From the NCBI GenBank assembly GCA_001770205.1, contig MEQL01000009.1, positions 1 to 56,773 of the forward strand: 56,773 nucleotides of DNA. Direction: 5' to 3'. Source of the DNA: Bdellovibrionales bacterium RIFOXYD12_FULL_39_22. GTDB lineage: Bacteria; Bdellovibrionota; Bacteriovoracia; Bacteriovoracales; Bacteriovoracaceae. Below, in pieces: positions 25,502 through 34,765 of the stretch (within the stretch, counting starts at the first letter, position 1; each line of letters begins with the position of its first letter). The translations under genes were made by a program, and so were the position numbers. A model generated the notes under the pieces. It worked only from the letters and a program-made list of their open reading frames with translations. It was not told the DNA's origin and did no database searches.

Positions 25502-26188
25502 GTGTCTCATCACTTTATTCGTCTTTTGCTCTTAGGCCCACTTTTTTTTATTATCGCTTCTTGCGCTAATGTTCGGAGTGGCCATTATGTTGTTTTAGGA
25601 AAAAGTGATTCGATGGCCAAGCTATCCAGGGAGTTTGATGTCCCACAAAGAGAGTTAGAATTGGCCAATTGGGGGAAGAGTTTTTCTGAGGGGGAGTGGG
25701 TTTTTATCCCACTAAAAAGCGGCATATTACCTAATATTTTATCACGTCGAGGGCCGAATGGACTCTACTCTTTTATAGATAGTGGCGAATTCATTTGGCC
25801 GGTTCCTAGTAGTCAGCATATCACCTCTTCTTTTGGGCGCCGCTGGGGTAGAGAGCATAATGGAATTGATATAGCTGGCCGTGCCGGCAGCAATATAATA
25901 TCGACCAGTGATGGTGTCGTAATTTATGCTGGCCGCGAGTACGCGGGCTTTGGCAATATGGTAGTCATTGCACACCGCTATGGCCTGTTTAGTATCTATG
26001 CGCATAATAAGGCCAACCTTGTGAGAAAGGGTATTAGAGTGCATAAAGGACAAGTTATTGCCACACTCGGCAGAACAGGTAAGGCCACTGGCCCACATCT
26101 TCATTTCGAAATAAGACGCGATGGCAATCCGCTCGATCCTATTGCAATCATCTCCAAACCAAGTGTAAACTCTTACGCAAAAAAGTAG
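25502..26188 (+). CDS. NlpD-like lipoprotein: LysM plus M23 peptidase
   Basis: 228 residues. Lipoprotein signal with lipobox IIASC (Cys about 20), a LysM-like peptidoglycan-binding segment (about 27-72: GHYVVLGKSDSMAKLSREF), and a C-terminal M23/LytM domain. The zinc-site motifs are intact: EHNGIDIAG (H-x3-D), IYAHN and GPHLHFE, unlike enterobacterial NlpD, where they are degenerate. It may therefore be an active endopeptidase rather than only an amidase activator. GTG start at 25502. 48 bp after surE. Confidence 0.9.
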   Translation: MSHHFIRLLLLGPLFFIIASCANVRSGHYVVLGKSDSMAKLSREFDVPQRELELANWGKSFSEGEWVFIPLKSGILPNILSRRGPNGLYSFIDSGEFIWPVPSSQHITSSFGRRWGREHNGIDIAGRAGSNIISTSDGVVIYAGREYAGFGNMVVIAHRYGLFSIYAHNKANLVRKGIRVHKGQVIATLGRTGKATGPHLHFEIRRDGNPLDPIAIISKPSVNSYAKK

Positions 26189-26218
26189 GCATTCTACTTT
26201 TGGCAGAGGAGTTTTTTT

Positions 26219-27034
26219 GTGAAACACATTGTTGAAAGTAATGAAGTTTTTGATCTATATCAAAAGTCAGATTCCCAAACAAAAGTAAGAGGATTGATTT
26301 CAATTCCTCATGCGGGCATGGTGATTCCGGATGAGTTTAAAGAATTTCTAACCAAGTCGCTTGTAGACATAAACGAAGATGTTGATTTTAAAGTATACGA
26401 TTTGATCGACAAAGATCGTCTTTTGGATTTTGGGGTAGTGATACTGGTTGCAAAAATTCATAGAGTTTGTGTTGATCTTAATCGTGCGGAAAATATTGCA
26501 GTACTAAATTGGAAGCAGAATACTTTTGGAAATAATCTGACCGTTAAAGAGGTTCCCAAAGATATAGAAGAAGATCTTTTGAAACGCTATTACCGCCCGT
26601 ATTATAATAAACTTAAAGAGACACTTTTGTTCCATAGCGAAAGGTTGAAAGACCGGCCCTTTCCAGTTATTGATCTTCATAGCATGCCATCTAGACCTAC
26701 TGCATATCATTTAAAAAATAATCCCCTGCAAAGTATGGTACGGCCAGATTTTTGCGTCTCGGATCTAGAAGGAAAAACATGTAGTGAGGATTTTAAAAAT
26801 AAGGCCATGCACTTGTTACAAAGGCACGGCCATTCACCATCCCTCAATGATCCCTACAAGGGGGGATTTATAACAAAATATATAAATACTCTTCCCAGGA
26901 TGAATAATATTCAGATTGAAATTAATCGTGCATGCTATATGGATGAACAGAACAAGGCCATTATTCACAATTTAGCAGCGCAAGTACGGACCACGCTGAC
27001 AGAGATGGCCATGGATCTCTTTTCTGTTGATTAA
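26219..27034 (+). CDS. N-formylglutamate amidohydrolase family protein
   Basis: 271 residues of the FGase (HutG-type) family, zinc hydrolases acting on N-formylglutamate or related N-acyl amino acids. Motifs: SIPHAGMVIPDE, VCVDLNRAE, VIDLHSMPS, YKGGFITKYI and IQIEINRACYMDE. No histidine-degradation genes are nearby, so the substrate is open. GTG start at 26219 with GAGGAG upstream; the end overlaps the convergent TetR gene by 4 nt. Confidence 0.87.
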   Translation: MKHIVESNEVFDLYQKSDSQTKVRGLISIPHAGMVIPDEFKEFLTKSLVDINEDVDFKVYDLIDKDRLLDFGVVILVAKIHRVCVDLNRAENIAVLNWKQNTFGNNLTVKEVPKDIEEDLLKRYYRPYYNKLKETLLFHSERLKDRPFPVIDLHSMPSRPTAYHLKNNPLQSMVRPDFCVSDLEGKTCSEDFKNKAMHLLQRHGHSPSLNDPYKGGFITKYINTLPRMNNIQIEINRACYMDEQNKAIIHNLAAQVRTTLTEMAMDLFSVD

Positions 27035-27672
27035 GTTTTGATTGCAGCATCCATTATAAGATGAATCAATTGACGGTGTTTGTTTAAATTATTTTCGCTG
27101 CGGATATCTGACTCAAGTAGATGGGCCGTAAGTTTCGCATTGGCAAAGTAGGAAGAGATGATGCCAAGAATACCAATCAAGAGATTATCCGGATCGAGAT
27201 CGTTATTTATTATTTTCTTTTGCTTGGCAAGTTGTAGGATTTTTTTGATTCGGCCAAATATTTTTGAGGTAATGTTTTCCCAAATGCCCGCCGAGAGGGT
27301 TTGATCCATTTCAATTTCATTCCAGGCCATCATGCGAACAAAATCATTATCCCTTGCAAGCATATTAAAAAATTCAATTGCAAGCTTATTTAGACAATCT
27401 TTGATCTCTATGGCCGAGGATAAAGAACTAATATCGGGAATTGTTAAGTTGAGAATTCCATAGAACTGGCCTAGTTTTTCGTTGTAGATGGACTGATATA
27501 GGGCCTCTTTGCTACCGAAATGGTGATAGATCATGCGTTTGTTTTGGCCACTATTTTCTACGATGTCACTAATGGAGGTTCCATAAAATCCTTTTTTAAT
27601 AAAGAGATTTGCAGCGCTTATCTTTATGGAATCTTTAGTTAACTGGGAGTTTCTTACATTTGCTCTTTTCAT
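27031..27672 (-). CDS. TetR-family transcriptional regulator
   Basis: 213 residues. N-terminal helix-turn-helix: KISAANLFIKKGFYGTSISDIVENSGQNKRMIYHHFGSKEALYQSIYNE in the usual TetR spacing (residues about 15-62); C-terminal helical ligand/dimer domain. ATG with AGAGGA upstream. The promoter's probable -10 (TAAAGT) lies inside the palindrome at 27711-27738, so it probably represses itself. Ligand unknown. Confidence 0.92.
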   Translation of the reverse strand: MKRANVRNSQLTKDSIKISAANLFIKKGFYGTSISDIVENSGQNKRMIYHHFGSKEALYQSIYNEKLGQFYGILNLTIPDISSLSSAIEIKDCLNKLAIEFFNMLARDNDFVRMMAWNEIEMDQTLSAGIWENITSKIFGRIKKILQLAKQKKIINNDLDPDNLLIGILGIISSYFANAKLTAHLLESDIRSENNLNKHRQLIHLIMDAAIKT

Positions 27673-27710
27673 AAAAAGATCCTCTGGTGTCGTTTTGGCA
27701 TCTCTTGTTA

Positions 27711-27738
27711 AATAAAGTAACCATTCGGTTACTTTATT
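27711..27738. promoter_or_regulatory. TetR operator 1
   Basis: Perfect palindrome with 12-bp arms: AATAAAGTAACC, spacer ATTC, GGTTACTTTATT. Core AGTAACC-N4-GGTTACT is shared with operator 2. It sits just upstream of the rightward -35 and over the leftward -10. Confidence 0.85.
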
Positions 27739-27739
27739 C

Positions 27740-27768
27740 TTGCCTTTTTACCATGTCGATGTTATATT
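27740..27768 (+). promoter_or_regulatory. Rightward promoter between the two operators
   Basis: -35 TTGCCT (27740-27745), 17-nt spacer, -10 TATATT (27763-27768). Start predicted near 27775, just before operator 2, so TetR binding should block it. Confidence 0.6.
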
Positions 27769-27780
27769 GATTTAAAATGA

Positions 27781-27800
27781 TAGTAACCGCATGGTTACTA
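27781..27800. promoter_or_regulatory. TetR operator 2
   Basis: Palindrome TAGTAACC, GCAT, GGTTACTA (8-bp arms, 20 bp in all), same core as operator 1 and 42 bp from its end. Confidence 0.85.
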
Positions 27801-27832
27801 GTCAACTTGTTTTTCTCAAACAAGGAGTTTAT

Positions 27833-27889
27833 ATGCGATTTTCGCAAATTTCTGAATGGCCAAGTGGTGATGAGGTGAATAACGGTTAG
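27833..27889 (+). CDS. 18-residue ORF under TetR control
   Basis: MRFSQISEWPSGDEVNNG, preceded by AAGGAG (27822-27827) at 5-nt spacing, downstream of the operator-flanked promoter. Several stop codons follow in the same frame. It may be a small protein, a leader peptide, or the 5' remnant of a lost target gene; no repeats or homology are visible to decide. Its existence rests on the ribosome-binding site and promoter context. Confidence 0.4.
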   Translation: MRFSQISEWPSGDEVNNG

Positions 27890-28024
27890 AAGTAGTTACT
27901 TTTTATTTTATGACACCGTTATTTATTATCGACAAGAATTTCCCTCTATAAAATTTCTCCAAAAAGATTAAACTTTAGTTTGCGTTCATATAATCGAGAG
28001 TATTCTTTTACCTTTGGGTGTGTG

Positions 28025-28501
28025 ATGGGAAAAGATTTGCTGAGTGAGATAATTAATCCAGATGATTTTAAATTAGTTAAGAGCACTGTGCTATTGCGTA
28101 ATAATACTTCAGGCACAGAAATTGTGGATTCTGAACAGATTGCTATTATTGAAATTAGTAACACTAGTATAACGTTAAGATTGCCACAAAATAGTTGTCG
28201 CATTTCTCATTTTTTGGATCTTTTTATATTCCCTTACCCTATGAAAAAAACTATTTCGCGTCTGCCATTACAAGGAGGGATTAAAGGCTCCTTAGAAGTT
28301 ATTGGTAGAGTGGTTGCTATAACTAGCATAGATAATTTGGATATTAATAAAAAAGAGAAAGAGGAAGGAAATTGTTTAACGTGTAATTGCGTAGAGATTG
28401 AATTGACTCAATTTGATGCGGCCAAATGGGAAAAATTTGTGACTCAATATGTAGAGATACAAGACAAAATAAATCGTTTGTCGGGGGCGAGGAATAGCTA
28501 G
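28025..28501 (+). CDS. PilZ-like beta-domain protein, unknown function
   Basis: 158 residues, no signal peptide. Residues about 25-120 alternate beta strands with an EISNTSITLRLP segment that looks like the D/N-x-S-x-x-G region of PilZ domains, but the RxxxR c-di-GMP motif is absent, so binding is doubtful. C-terminal helix. ATG at 28025 is chosen; the frame is open to a TTG at 27980. The stop overlaps the next GTG by one base, so they are coupled; the TetR-controlled promoter may drive both. Confidence 0.5.
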   Translation: MGKDLLSEIINPDDFKLVKSTVLLRNNTSGTEIVDSEQIAIIEISNTSITLRLPQNSCRISHFLDLFIFPYPMKKTISRLPLQGGIKGSLEVIGRVVAITSIDNLDINKKEKEEGNCLTCNCVEIELTQFDAAKWEKFVTQYVEIQDKINRLSGARNS

Positions 28502-29805
28502 TGGCAGAGATTGAAGAAAAGCACAAAAAGTATTTTAAGTCGAAGAAGATGATGCTTTTTGAGCCTTCGACTTCTGTGCGAACAACTATTCGGCGATTGA
28601 TGGTGGAGTTTGGCATAGAGAGTGGAAAGCAAGTTGTTGCCGCCGATTTCCACAGTGCGCTAGAAATTATAAAAAAAGATCGGCCGGATTATATATTCTC
28701 CTGTTTTGAGGCCAATCGAAAAAATTTTGTGGAGCTACTAGAAGCGCACCTAGAAGTAATCCCTAATCGTTTACATGGTGGTTTTTATGTATTGTCAGAG
28801 AAAAATTCTATGGCCATTGCTGCCATGGTCTTGGATTACGACATAGATGCTTTTTTTTCTCAGCCGATCACCTATGAGGCCGTTCGCAATTCAGTATTAT
28901 TGTCGTTGACACACAAAGTGGATATGGATGCTTACATGAAATCGGTTGAAGATGGAAAAGAAAAATTTAGACTTGCTCAGTACAACACTGCCCAGCAAAT
29001 GTTTGATTATGCTACAACTTTAAGCAAGGATGTATCGCTGGCCAATGCTTGGCTGGGAAATACTTATGTTAGGCTGAACAAATTGGAGGAGGCCAGGGCG
29101 GCCTATCGTAAGGGGTTGGAGAGTAATAATAAAAGTTATAATTGCATAAAAGGATTGATTGATTTGTCTATGCAAATGAAGCGCTATGAGGATGCATATA
29201 CTTTTAGTAAAAAACTAATTGAAAATTATCCCGTCAATCCCAATAAAATTGCTGATCTGGTGCGCTTGTCGATTACGAATCATAAATATGAGGATGTGGT
29301 AAATTACTGCAAGATTTTTTCTGGACTAGAGGAGAAAACCGATGCCGTTAAGAAGCATTTGGCGGCCGGTCTAGCGGTGTGTGGCAAATATTTAATCGCC
29401 AAACAAGATAAAGAAAATGGGGTTAATGCCTTAATGGAGGCGGCCAAATTAAGTGATGGCAAAAGGGAAATTTTATACAGTGTTATAAAGAGTCTTTTAC
29501 AGGTGGGGGCAAAAAATAAGGCGCAACAGGTTTTGGAGGAGTATTCTAATGATCAGACCGATGCTGCCGATTTTAGCATTATGGAGCTGGAAATAGTTTA
29601 TGAGACAGAAGATCCTGGGAGGGCCTTTAATCTTGGTTCTTCGCTTTTAAAAAAGGGAATAAAAGATCATCGGGTTTTTGAGATTGTCATCAAAACCTCT
29701 CTTTCGCTTGGCCGAGATATGGGGGCCATTGAAAATATTACTTTTGATGCTATTAAAGCGCATCCGGATAAAAAAGAACTTTTCAATGGCCTACTCAGTA
29801 AGTGA
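28501..29805 (+). CDS. Pseudo-receiver / TPR protein
   Basis: 434 residues. Residues about 15-140 follow a response-regulator receiver layout (MMLFEPS, ADFHSALEIIKKDRPDYIFSCFE, GGFYVLSE, AFFSQPITYEAVRNSV), but key residues are replaced: the acidic pair is EP, the phospho-acceptor position in SCFE is not Asp, and the Lys of the KP motif is Gln. Residues about 150-300 hold TPR units (VSLANAWLGNTYVRLNKLEEARAAYRKGLES). Likely a phosphorylation-independent adaptor. GTG start. Convergent with acnB. Confidence 0.75.
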   Translation: MAEIEEKHKKYFKSKKMMLFEPSTSVRTTIRRLMVEFGIESGKQVVAADFHSALEIIKKDRPDYIFSCFEANRKNFVELLEAHLEVIPNRLHGGFYVLSEKNSMAIAAMVLDYDIDAFFSQPITYEAVRNSVLLSLTHKVDMDAYMKSVEDGKEKFRLAQYNTAQQMFDYATTLSKDVSLANAWLGNTYVRLNKLEEARAAYRKGLESNNKSYNCIKGLIDLSMQMKRYEDAYTFSKKLIENYPVNPNKIADLVRLSITNHKYEDVVNYCKIFSGLEEKTDAVKKHLAAGLAVCGKYLIAKQDKENGVNALMEAAKLSDGKREILYSVIKSLLQVGAKNKAQQVLEEYSNDQTDAADFSIMELEIVYETEDPGRAFNLGSSLLKKGIKDHRVFEIVIKTSLSLGRDMGAIENITFDAIKAHPDKKELFNGLLSK

Positions 29806-29810
29806 TTTCT

Positions 29811-32372
29811 CTAAACTTTAAAATTATTCATTTGGTGAAAGTTGAGATATTTGTAAATATCATTTTCTTTTCCTTGAATATTTGGCAAAGAGATTTCCAG
29901 ATATTCACTAAGAGTTGGAATTTTTCCCAGAAGTGCCACTACCGCCGCTAACTCGCTTGATCCGAGATATACCTTGGCATCTTTTCCCATGCGATTATTA
30001 AAATTGCGAGTAGAGGTTGAAAACACAGTAACGCCATCATCTACGCGTGCCTGATTACCCATGCAGAGTGAACAGCCAGGAATTTCAATACGTGCTCCGG
30101 CCTCGGAGAAAACAGAGAAGAGTCCTTCTGTTTTTAACTGATCGCTATCCATTTTTGTTGGAGGACAGAGCCATAGTTTTGTTTTAGCAAAGCCTTTGCT
30201 TTTTAATACTGCGGCCGTTGCACGAAAATGGCCGATGTTGGTCATACATGAACCGATAAATACATCATGAACCTTATCTCCGGCCACCGCCGATAGTGGC
30301 CTTACATCATCTGGGTCGTTAGGACAGGCCAAAATAGGTTCTTTCATTTCATCAAGATTAATATCAATTACGGCCGCATATTCAGCGTTGTGATCGGCCT
30401 CCATCAGTTTGCCATTTTTTATCCAATCGTTAACATCATTAATGCGTTTTTGCAGAGTGCTTTTATCTTCGTAACCATTTTCAATCATGGCCTGCATGAG
30501 GGCAACATTGGAGTGTAAAAACTCTTCAATGGTGTCTCGGTTTAGTTTTATGGTCGCGGCCGCGGCCGAGCGCTCGGCAGAGGCATCAGTTAGTTCGAAG
30601 GCCTGTTCAACAGTAAGGTTTGGAAGGCCTTCCATTTCTAAAATGCGGCCCGCAAAAATATTTTTCTTATTCTCTTTGGCCACAGTTAGAAGGCCCTGCT
30701 TGATAGCTTGATAGGGAATCATATTAACGACATCGCGCAGAGTAATTCCACGTTGTAATTTACCCTTGAAGCGAACTAGTACGCTTTCTGGCATGTCAAG
30801 AGGCATTGAGCCAATGGCCGCGGCAAAGGCAACCAGTCCTGAACCTGCAGGAAAGGAAATACCAATGGGAAAACGAGTGTGAGAATCACCACCAGTTCCT
30901 ACGGTGTCCGGAATCAGAAGTCGATTAAGCCAAGAGTGAATAACTCCATCTCCCGGACGAAGGGAAATACCACCACGTTTGCTGATAAAAGATGGAAGTG
31001 AATTGTGTGTTTTTACGTCAGATGGTTTTGGATAGGCGGCAGTATGACAAAATGATTGCATAACTAAGTCCGCATTAAATTTTAGACATGCCAATTCTAC
31101 TAACTCGCTGGCAGTCATCGGGCCAGTGGTATCTTGCGAGCCAACAGAGGTCATTTTGGGAAGGCAGGCAGTTCCGGGAAGTACTCCTTTCATGCCACAG
31201 GCCTTTCCTACTATCTTTTGTGCCAGCGTATAGCCTTGGTTGGCAGATGGCGTTGGATTGTCGGGATTTGTAAAAATACCACTAGACTCTAGCGAGGATA
31301 GTTTTAAAGAAGAGCGGGCCATTTCGGTTAGTTGTTTTCCAATAATTAATGGAACCCGTCCTCCGGCCTTGTATTCATCAAGTAGAGTGACTGGTCGAAT
31401 AGAAAATTTAGAAATAACTTTATCTTTTTCATCACAAATTTCCCCTTTAAGTGGATATATATTTACCACTTGTCCGGTTGTCAGCTTGGTTACGTCAACT
31501 TGAATAGGTAGGGCGCCAGAATCTTCGGCAGTGTTAAAGAAAATTGGCGCGATGGTGCTACCCAATATAACTCCGCCACTTTTTTTATTTGGAACATGCT
31601 TTATTTCTTCACCAATAAACCACAAAAGAGAATTGCAGGCAGATTTGCGAGAAGAGCCAGTACCAACAACATCTCCGACAAAACATACTGGGAGCTTATG
31701 TTTTTCATTTAATTTTTTTATATCAGCAGGGCCTTGAGGGAAGAGTGATCCTCCCATGGAGAGGGCATGAAGCGGAATATCTGCGCGAGTAAAGGCGTGA
31801 GAGGCCGGAGAAAAATCGTCAGTGTTGATTTCACCGTTTACTTTGTAAATTACGTTGGTAATTTTGTTTGGAATGGAGGGGCGAGAGGTAAACCATTCTG
31901 CATTGGCCCAGCTAGTAATAATTTCTTTGGCCAACTTGCTACCTGTTTTGGCCCAAGAATTTATCTCTTCAAAAATATTTACGGATAAGGGCATTTTTTT
32001 TAGTGCGTTAGCAGAAAGTTGGGCCAATTTATCATCTTTCCCTTTAACAATAGAAAGTAATGCTTCTAAATTGTACCCTCCAATCATGTGTCCTAAAAGC
32101 TCGATTGCCATTTCAGGAGAGATGATTTTGCACTTCTTATTATTATGAATAACCTCAAGCAAAAAATCTGCTTTGACTTTGGCGGCCGGATCGACTCCGG
32201 GATTTACGCGATTGGAGATAAGATCAAGTAGTTCGTTATCTTTGCCGCTAGGTATATTTTGTAAAAGTTCAACGACCTCCAACATTTGCTTATCAGTTAA
32301 GGCCAATGGCGGAATACCTTGTTTTTTGCGCTCTTCAACATGCTTATAATAGTTTTCAAAAAAATTAGACAT
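29811..32372 (-). CDS. acnB: Aconitate hydratase B
   Basis: [4Fe-4S] aconitase of the TCA cycle (citrate to isocitrate). 853 residues, normal for AcnB. N-terminal HEAT-like helical domain (YYKHVEERKKQGIPPLALT), swivel domain, then the catalytic part with cluster ligands in FIGSCMTNIGHFRA and IPGCSLCMGNQARV, plus CHTAAYPKPSDV and GGDSHTRFPIGISFPAGSG. ATG with AGGTAGGGTG upstream. Monocistronic. Confidence 0.96.
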   Translation of the reverse strand: MSNFFENYYKHVEERKKQGIPPLALTDKQMLEVVELLQNIPSGKDNELLDLISNRVNPGVDPAAKVKADFLLEVIHNNKKCKIISPEMAIELLGHMIGGYNLEALLSIVKGKDDKLAQLSANALKKMPLSVNIFEEINSWAKTGSKLAKEIITSWANAEWFTSRPSIPNKITNVIYKVNGEINTDDFSPASHAFTRADIPLHALSMGGSLFPQGPADIKKLNEKHKLPVCFVGDVVGTGSSRKSACNSLLWFIGEEIKHVPNKKSGGVILGSTIAPIFFNTAEDSGALPIQVDVTKLTTGQVVNIYPLKGEICDEKDKVISKFSIRPVTLLDEYKAGGRVPLIIGKQLTEMARSSLKLSSLESSGIFTNPDNPTPSANQGYTLAQKIVGKACGMKGVLPGTACLPKMTSVGSQDTTGPMTASELVELACLKFNADLVMQSFCHTAAYPKPSDVKTHNSLPSFISKRGGISLRPGDGVIHSWLNRLLIPDTVGTGGDSHTRFPIGISFPAGSGLVAFAAAIGSMPLDMPESVLVRFKGKLQRGITLRDVVNMIPYQAIKQGLLTVAKENKKNIFAGRILEMEGLPNLTVEQAFELTDASAERSAAAATIKLNRDTIEEFLHSNVALMQAMIENGYEDKSTLQKRINDVNDWIKNGKLMEADHNAEYAAVIDINLDEMKEPILACPNDPDDVRPLSAVAGDKVHDVFIGSCMTNIGHFRATAAVLKSKGFAKTKLWLCPPTKMDSDQLKTEGLFSVFSEAGARIEIPGCSLCMGNQARVDDGVTVFSTSTRNFNNRMGKDAKVYLGSSELAAVVALLGKIPTLSEYLEISLPNIQGKENDIYKYLNFHQMNNFKV

Positions 32373-32489
32373 GAAACACCCTACCTTTTGATTGTAATGA
32401 TACTTTTTCTAGTTTTGGTTATTTGTAAAAATAGGTTAGCAATATACAAAATAGTTTATGCTTTTGAAAGAGAGTGGTGGGCTGTTTAT

Positions 32490-33035
32490 TTATAAATATC
32501 CCTGTATTGAACGTATTCTGTCTTGGCAATCAGGATTATCGGGGAATTCTTCCAAAACATCCTTTAAATGTTTGGCATATCCGCACATGGCCGCAAATTT
32601 ATCGGCCTCAAATTGTGCCTGCATAGGATCAATTATTTTGTATGAGTGATCAAGCGCCAGATGAGCAATTTCATGAAGTAAGATAGCAATGCCGCGATCT
32701 GGGGCGGCAGAGGTTAGTATTTTATAAAGGTCTGGGAAAATTATTATTATATGAGAATTCTCAATTGAGGAGAGGGCACAACTTAGACGGCCGCTGGCCT
32801 GGATAAAGAGTAATTTTTTTTTGTTGGCGGTTAGTTTTTGAAGAATATTTTGATCAATTTTCTCGACTAATGTCCAGAAGGATCGAGATAAATATTTATT
32901 GGATAAAATCCACTGGTGATGAGGAGAAAGTAGAAGTTCTTCAAAAAAGGCCTCGCTAGTAGTAGAGGTAGATAGTCGGGATTGATAGCGTTTATCTTTC
33001 GAAAGAAAAATGTAGTTTAAAATTTTTTTCCACAT
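32490..33035 (-). CDS. Putative zinc metallopeptidase (HExxH ... EAD)
   Basis: 181 residues without signal peptide. LLHEIAHLALDH at residues 119-130 gives the zinc motif (H121, E122, H125) and QFEADKFAAMCGY supplies the third ligand (E143) as in M48-like gluzincins. Shorter than M48 peptidases and lacking their membrane helices, so it may be a minimal gluzincin or a non-proteolytic relative. Otherwise unrecognised. Weak ribosome-binding site. Confidence 0.6.
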   Translation of the reverse strand: MWKKILNYIFLSKDKRYQSRLSTSTTSEAFFEELLLSPHHQWILSNKYLSRSFWTLVEKIDQNILQKLTANKKKLLFIQASGRLSCALSSIENSHIIIIFPDLYKILTSAAPDRGIAILLHEIAHLALDHSYKIIDPMQAQFEADKFAAMCGYAKHLKDVLEEFPDNPDCQDRIRSIQGYL

Positions 33036-33189
33036 AAGAGAGACCTTTAATTACCAAAATGGCACTTATTAGATCGGAAATTTAAAAGGCATGTATCATT
33101 TTTTTTCTATAAATTTGAGGCCAGCGGTAACTTTTTCCGTACGTAATTAATTGGTGTAATACCTGTTAATATGAGAGTGGGGGCAAGTG

Positions 33190-33585
33190 ATGGATTTGTT
33201 TATATGTGCGAGGATGAGATTTTATACAATGTCGATTATGACATTTATTATATTTTTATCATCTCCTCTTTTATCGGAAGAACGCTCAGAGTCTTTTTGG
33301 ATTCAGGCCCATGATACTTACATTAAAGTGTTGGCCCCAGAGCAATACACTCCAGGGATTACAGTTATTATTTCAAATAAAACCTTGGCCAGACTACTGG
33401 GTAAAGTAGTTACTGCTTCTGGAAAAGTTTTACAGTTTGTCACTATTGACTCGGAAGAGAGTGTCTCCGTGAAAATTGATGCTATTAGCAAAGAGTCTGT
33501 TTTCTTTGTTCCTCTTGTTCCGGCCTTTCAGGAAGTTGAATTAAAGTTCGGGAAAAAAACCTATGAGATTCCTCCAAAAAGATAG
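33190..33585 (+). CDS. Small secreted beta-rich protein
   Basis: About 131 residues. N-terminal hydrophobic stretch (MTFIIFLSSPLLSEE) looks like a signal peptide with a long n-region; internal ATGs at 33214 and 33229 region could be truer starts. The mature part is about 100 residues of predicted strands. No family recognised. Overlaps the next gene by 23 nt, so probably co-expressed. Confidence 0.55.
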   Translation: MDLFICARMRFYTMSIMTFIIFLSSPLLSEERSESFWIQAHDTYIKVLAPEQYTPGITVIISNKTLARLLGKVVTASGKVLQFVTIDSEESVSVKIDAISKESVFFVPLVPAFQEVELKFGKKTYEIPPKR

Positions 33586-34723
33586 AGTTGAAAAAACAAT
33601 TATTGTTCTTTCTGATTTACATTTAGGTGCCGGTGCTATCGTTAGTGGAAGGCGGAATCATTTAGAGGAGTTTCATTACGATAAAGAGTTAGTTGATCTG
33701 TTTGAATACTATTCGACAGGAGACTATGGAAGTCGAGAGGTTGAATTGATATTAAATGGAGATGTTTTTGATTTTTTGGCCATTCCTTTTGTGAAATATT
33801 TCGATGATGAGTTTTGGAGTGAAAAGGCCTCTTTGGAAAAGTTTAAAATGGCCATTAATGCCCATCGAGAAGTTATCGAGGCGCTGGGCAAATTTGCAGG
33901 AGGTAAGAAAAAAAAGATAGTCTATATCATAGGTAATCATGATGCCGAGTTAGTTTTTGAGTCATTGCGAAATTATTTTTTTGAACAGCTTCCAGTTAAA
34001 TCTCGGTCAAATGTAGAGGTTCTCTTGCGTCCCAGCGGTGAATATATTCCGGTGGCGGGAGTGTTAGTAAAGCATGGCCATGAATATGATATTTCTAATA
34101 ATATCGATTTTAAAAAATCAATTATTGAGGATGAGGAAGGGGCGAAATATTTTTTACCTCCCTGGGGTTCTTATTTTGTTACGAGAATTTTAAATAAGTT
34201 TAAAGAGGAAAAAAGTGAGATAGATGCGGTTAGACCGATTAAGAAATTTTTAATTAATGGGTTAATTTATGATTCACTTTTTACTATAAGGTTCATTTTT
34301 TCCTCACTTTACTATTTTTTTATGATTCGTTTTTTATATGTTTTTAAACAGCAGAGAAATTTTAAAACAGTATGGGCATATTTGCGCGATGACTTTTTTG
34401 TTTTTAAAGATTATGAGGCCATCACTTACGATATTATAAAAAAAAATCCGGGAACCAACGTTTTAATTATGGGCCATACGCATATGCCGGCACATAAGGT
34501 TTATCCTGATGGAAAAGTTTTTATTAATACAGGGACGTGGGTGGATATGCACTACTTGGATTTTGAGCGAATTAGAGATGGAGGGTTATTAACCTACGCG
34601 CAGATTGATGTGTCGGATTCCAAAAATGAATCAGAAGAAATTCCAAGCGAAAAGCTTGATGGATTTAATATTTCGCTCAATGCTTGGAAAGGGCGGAATG
34701 AACTACCATTCGTTGAGTTTTGA
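33563..34723 (+). CDS. Calcineurin-like metallophosphoesterase
   Basis: 386 residues. All five metallophosphoesterase motifs are present: SDLHLG (residues 17-22), GDVFDF, GNHD, KHGHEYD and MGHTHMP. An amphipathic/hydrophobic stretch near residues 235-257 (IRFIFSSLYYFFMIRFLYVF) lies between motifs and suggests membrane association. Layout resembles UDP-2,3-diacylglucosamine hydrolase (LpxH)-type enzymes, but it is much longer; substrate unknown. Start lies within the preceding gene. Confidence 0.85.
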   Translation: MRFLQKDRVEKTIIVLSDLHLGAGAIVSGRRNHLEEFHYDKELVDLFEYYSTGDYGSREVELILNGDVFDFLAIPFVKYFDDEFWSEKASLEKFKMAINAHREVIEALGKFAGGKKKKIVYIIGNHDAELVFESLRNYFFEQLPVKSRSNVEVLLRPSGEYIPVAGVLVKHGHEYDISNNIDFKKSIIEDEEGAKYFLPPWGSYFVTRILNKFKEEKSEIDAVRPIKKFLINGLIYDSLFTIRFIFSSLYYFFMIRFLYVFKQQRNFKTVWAYLRDDFFVFKDYEAITYDIIKKNPGTNVLIMGHTHMPAHKVYPDGKVFINTGTWVDMHYLDFERIRDGGLLTYAQIDVSDSKNESEEIPSEKLDGFNISLNAWKGRNELPFVEF

Positions 34724-34765
34724 AAAGAGAGAGGACATTACGGCCTCCCTCTTAAAGATTTGAGA

